Both the position numbers and the translations under genes were made by a program. The notes under the pieces are model-generated. The model ran no database searches. It was not told where the DNA came from and was given only the letters and a program-made list of their open reading frames with translations. Positions 42,343 through 44,658 of a DNA stretch of 44,658 nucleotides are shown one piece after another. How positions within the stretch are numbered: the first letter of the stretch is position 1; every line of letters starts with the position of its first letter. This DNA is from Alphaproteobacteria bacterium (lineage in GTDB: Bacteria > Pseudomonadota > Alphaproteobacteria > Micavibrionales > Micavibrionaceae), in the NCBI GenBank assembly GCA_009929775.1, contig RZZS01000015.1:1-44658 (forward strand), given 5' to 3'.

Positions 42343-43833
42343 ATGACGTTAGATGTGGCTGTAAACATCCGGTCGAGAGGCCTGAATTACGAGGAAAATC
42401 TTCTTTGGGACAAGGCCCGCAGCGATGAGCCGGGCGTCGATCTTCCCGTGCCGGAAGGGCTGAGGCTTCGGACCGGAGCGGACGCGCGCGGCGAAATCGG
42501 ACTGCCGCAGGTCTCGGAGCCGCAGGTTCTTCGCCATTTTGTGCGGCTGTCCACGATGAATTATTCTATCGATAGCGGGTTTTTTCCCCTCGGCTCCTGC
42601 ACGATGAAGCACAACCCGCGCCTGAATGAAAAACTTGCGCGCCTCCCCGGTTTCGCGAACCTCCACCCTATGCAGCCTGAGAGCACCGTGCAGGGCGCGC
42701 TCGAGGTGATGTATACGCTCCAGCAATATCTTGGTGAACTCACGGGCCTTCCGGGCGTGTGTCTGGCGCCCGCCGCTGGCGCGCATGGAGAACTTGCGGG
42801 GATGATGACCATTCGCCGCGCCCATGAGGCACGCGGGGAAGTGCAGCGTGATACCGTCCTGATCCCTGACTCCGCGCACGGAACTAACCCGGCCACGGCG
42901 GCGATCTGCGGCTACAAGGTCAAAACGATCGTGACGAAGGAAACCGGTCGTCTGACGCTTGAGGCGTTCAGGGAGGCGCTTGGGGACGGGGTGAACGTTG
43001 CCGGAATGATGGTGACCAATCCGAACACCTGCGGCCTGTTCGAGGGCCGGATCGTCGAAATTGCCGGTCTTTTGCACGCAGCGGGCGGTTACTTTTACTG
43101 CGATGGAGCGAACTTCAACGCTCTTGTCGGGAAGATCCGTCCGGCGGACTTTGGTGTGGATGTTATGCACATCAATCTGCACAAAACATTTTCCACACCG
43201 CATGGCGGCGGCGGTCCCGGCTCTGGCCCGATCTGCGTAACTGAGGCGCTGGCACCTTTTATGCCTGTGCCGGTTGTTGAAAAGACCGGCGAGCGTTATC
43301 GCCTGCAAACCGAAGACGATCGCCCGGAAACTCTCGGCCGCCTGAAAGGTTTTCACGGCCAGTTCGGCATGCATGTCCGCGCGCTTGCCTATATCATGAG
43401 CCACGGCAATGACGGGCTTCTTCAGGTCGCCGAGGACGCGGTGCTGAACGCGAACTACATTATGAGTCAGCTGAAAGAGGACTTTCACGTTCCCTTTGAG
43501 GGCCCGTGTATGCACGAATGTCTTTTGACCGACAAGGCTCAGAAGGAAGCGGGCGTTACGACGCTCGATATTGCCAAGACACTCGTCGAATATTCCTTTC
43601 ACCCGATGACGGTCTACTTCCCGCTCGTCGTGCAGGGCGCAATGCTGATCGAGCCGACGGAAACGGAAAGTCAGGACTCGCTCGATCGCTTTATTGTTGC
43701 TATGAAGAGTATCGCCGAAGACGTGCGCGCCGGAGATTCCGGCAGGTTTCACGATTTTCCGGTGTCGACGCCCCGCCGCCGCCTCGACGAGGTCCGGGCC
43801 GCGAAGGAGCCAAAATTGCGATGGAAGAGATGA
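42343..43833 (+). CDS. gcvPB: glycine dehydrogenase (decarboxylating) subunit 2
   Basis: A 496-residue C-terminal half of the P protein with the PLP lysine in HINLHKTFSTPHGGGGPGSG. Further matches are FFPLGSCTMKHNPRLNE, PAAGAHGELAGMMTIRRAH, DSAHGTNPATAA and the C-terminal YFPLVVQGAMLIEPTETES. With GcvPA it forms the active decarboxylase. AGGGG lies about ten bases upstream of ATG 42343. The 142-base upstream gap may contain its own promoter. Confidence 0.96.
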   Translation: MTLDVAVNIRSRGLNYEENLLWDKARSDEPGVDLPVPEGLRLRTGADARGEIGLPQVSEPQVLRHFVRLSTMNYSIDSGFFPLGSCTMKHNPRLNEKLARLPGFANLHPMQPESTVQGALEVMYTLQQYLGELTGLPGVCLAPAAGAHGELAGMMTIRRAHEARGEVQRDTVLIPDSAHGTNPATAAICGYKVKTIVTKETGRLTLEAFREALGDGVNVAGMMVTNPNTCGLFEGRIVEIAGLLHAAGGYFYCDGANFNALVGKIRPADFGVDVMHINLHKTFSTPHGGGGPGSGPICVTEALAPFMPVPVVEKTGERYRLQTEDDRPETLGRLKGFHGQFGMHVRALAYIMSHGNDGLLQVAEDAVLNANYIMSQLKEDFHVPFEGPCMHECLLTDKAQKEAGVTTLDIAKTLVEYSFHPMTVYFPLVVQGAMLIEPTETESQDSLDRFIVAMKSIAEDVRAGDSGRFHDFPVSTPRRRLDEVRAAKEPKLRWKR

Positions 43834-43864
43834 AACGCGGTAAAACGAAGGAACCCCGAACCGG

Positions 43865-44410
43865 ATGACCAGACTCGATGCTGCCAGAAAACAACTCGTG
43901 ACCGCTGTGAATCTCCACCTGCTGGACGTGGAGCCGGTCGCGGTTCATGTGCTTGCCAATAACGCGCTGACCCTCCTGAAACAGGAACTGGCCGGGAACG
44001 GTCAGCGTTCTCTCTCGGAATTCGCAGGCTCGCATCCGGCGCTGTTCGGCGCGGAGCAAAAGGACGCGCGAATCTTTTTGGCGGGACAGGGAGACGAAGA
44101 TGCTGGAGATATTGAGGACAAGGATAATGACGTCCTGCTTTTCTTCGCCTGCGCGGACTATCAGAGCGCTGCCGGCAAGACCGAGCTCGAGTTCCAGATT
44201 TACGGTCAGTGGTTTCTTGCCGTGAACGCGGAGTATGCCCGCGATGCGCATTTTGAACAGTTTCCGGAATCGATCCGGGCGCAGTTTCTTCCGCCCGAAA
44301 TGCCGGACCAGCCGCGCGTCATGCAAAAGCAGACGGGCCACGCTCTCATCGTTCACATGCATGACGAGATGGACAAAGCCGCGACCGGGCAGTGTCGCAA
44401 GGGAGACTGA
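43865..44410 (+). CDS. hypothetical protein, soluble
   Basis: A 181-residue acidic protein without membrane segments or signal peptide. It begins MTRLDAARKQLVTAVNLHLLD and contains DVEPVAVHVLANNALTLLKQ and NDVLLFFACADYQ. The N-terminal helical part could bind another protein; no family can be named. It starts 31 bases after gcvPB and is followed one base later by a small lipoprotein gene. Confidence 0.65.
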   Translation: MTRLDAARKQLVTAVNLHLLDVEPVAVHVLANNALTLLKQELAGNGQRSLSEFAGSHPALFGAEQKDARIFLAGQGDEDAGDIEDKDNDVLLFFACADYQSAAGKTELEFQIYGQWFLAVNAEYARDAHFEQFPESIRAQFLPPEMPDQPRVMQKQTGHALIVHMHDEMDKAATGQCRKGD

Positions 44411-44411
44411 C

Positions 44412-44579
44412 ATGAAACGGATTATCGCTTTTGTCGCGCTTCTTGCGCTCGCTGCCTGCGCCTGCCCGCGCACGGATATGTACGATGATACGCCCTATGG
44501 CGAGCGCACCGCTGGAACCGGTATGGTCGATGAGGGGTGTTTCCGGCGGCTGGTCGAGGATTACTACCACCGCATATAA
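44412..44579 (+). CDS. small lipoprotein
   Basis: A 55-residue protein with a lipoprotein signal MKRIIAFVALLALAACACP; the lipobox LAAC places the lipidated Cys at residue 16. The mature part is short and polar. GGGAG lies six bases before the ATG. It probably sits in a membrane leaflet facing the periplasm; its function is unknown. Confidence 0.65.
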   Translation: MKRIIAFVALLALAACACPRTDMYDDTPYGERTAGTGMVDEGCFRRLVEDYYHRI

Positions 44580-44593
44580 ATAGATGACCTGCC

Positions 44594-44658
44594 TTAGGCT
44601 GCATACTTGATTTCCGGGGCGTTGAAATAGGAGCGGACTTTTGCGGGCGACTTCTGGA
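44594..44658 (-). CDS. C-terminal end of an unidentified protein (partial)
   Basis: A minus-strand frame is open from the right edge to a TAA at 44594-44596. It would encode about 20 residues ending VRSYFNAPEIKYAA. Codon use looks coding, but the length is too small to name a family. Confidence 0.35.
   Translation of the reverse strand, partial: QKSPAKVRSYFNAPEIKYAA

Overview
The window is chromosomal DNA from an alphaproteobacterium; no order is claimed. The evidence is a DUF1476 gene (the ATPase zeta-subunit family found in Alphaproteobacteria) beside purC, small-type PurL with separate PurQ and PurS, bolA next to a CGFS glutaredoxin, and a complete mreBCD-mrdA-rodA cluster. The DNA is moderately GC-rich and mostly gene-dense. 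I found no rRNA, tRNA, CRISPR array, prophage or transposase gene. Short palindromic and dispersed repeats are common between genes.

Layout. 1-1006: a probable gene tail, a DUF3307 membrane protein and rpmJ with a clear promoter and terminator. 1151-6900: the rod-shape operon mreB, mreC, mreD, mrdA (PBP2), rodA. 7108-13356: an unusual amino-acid-ligation region. Rightward it has a lysine 2,3-aminomutase, two different D-Ala-D-Ala-ligase-like ATP-grasp enzymes and a GNAT acetyltransferase. Converging on these from the right are a RimK/RLAN-type ATP-grasp ligase and a second GNAT, which overlap the monothiol glutaredoxin gene. This is the best candidate in the window for an undescribed pathway: beta-lysine formation followed by ligation and acetylation. 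13422-15818: bolA, a histidine phosphatase, and a pair joining a fungal-type cytosine deaminase with a queuosine-salvage-like (DUF2419) protein.

16172-21150: a GNAT, a P-loop kinase-like protein, an ICMT-like membrane methyltransferase and purL. 21151-23032 is repeat-rich and holds a possible ADP-ribosyltransferase-like protein and a HepT/MntA (HEPN/MNT) toxin-antitoxin pair. Two copies of one repeat sit directly before purL and hepT; each seems to carry a sigma70-like promoter placed for nearly leaderless transcripts. 23020-26981: a P-loop kinase-like protein, CsaA, a pRiA4b ORF-3-like protein and a three-gene ABC exporter. 27023-29621: a ThiE-like protein and an OFA-family MFS transporter.

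29692-44658: purine and glycine/one-carbon genes. purQ and DUF1476 lie on the minus strand. Two different purC genes in tandem, purS, gcvT, an M50 site-2-type protease and gcvH follow on the plus strand. gcvPA and gcvPB come later, separated by about 2.4 kb of small unrelated genes and dispersed repeats. Glycine cleavage supplies one-carbon units for purine synthesis, which gives a reason for the joint purC-purS-gcvT transcription unit. Gene starts were chosen by reading ribosome-binding sites and in-frame starts by eye, and residue positions are counted by hand.
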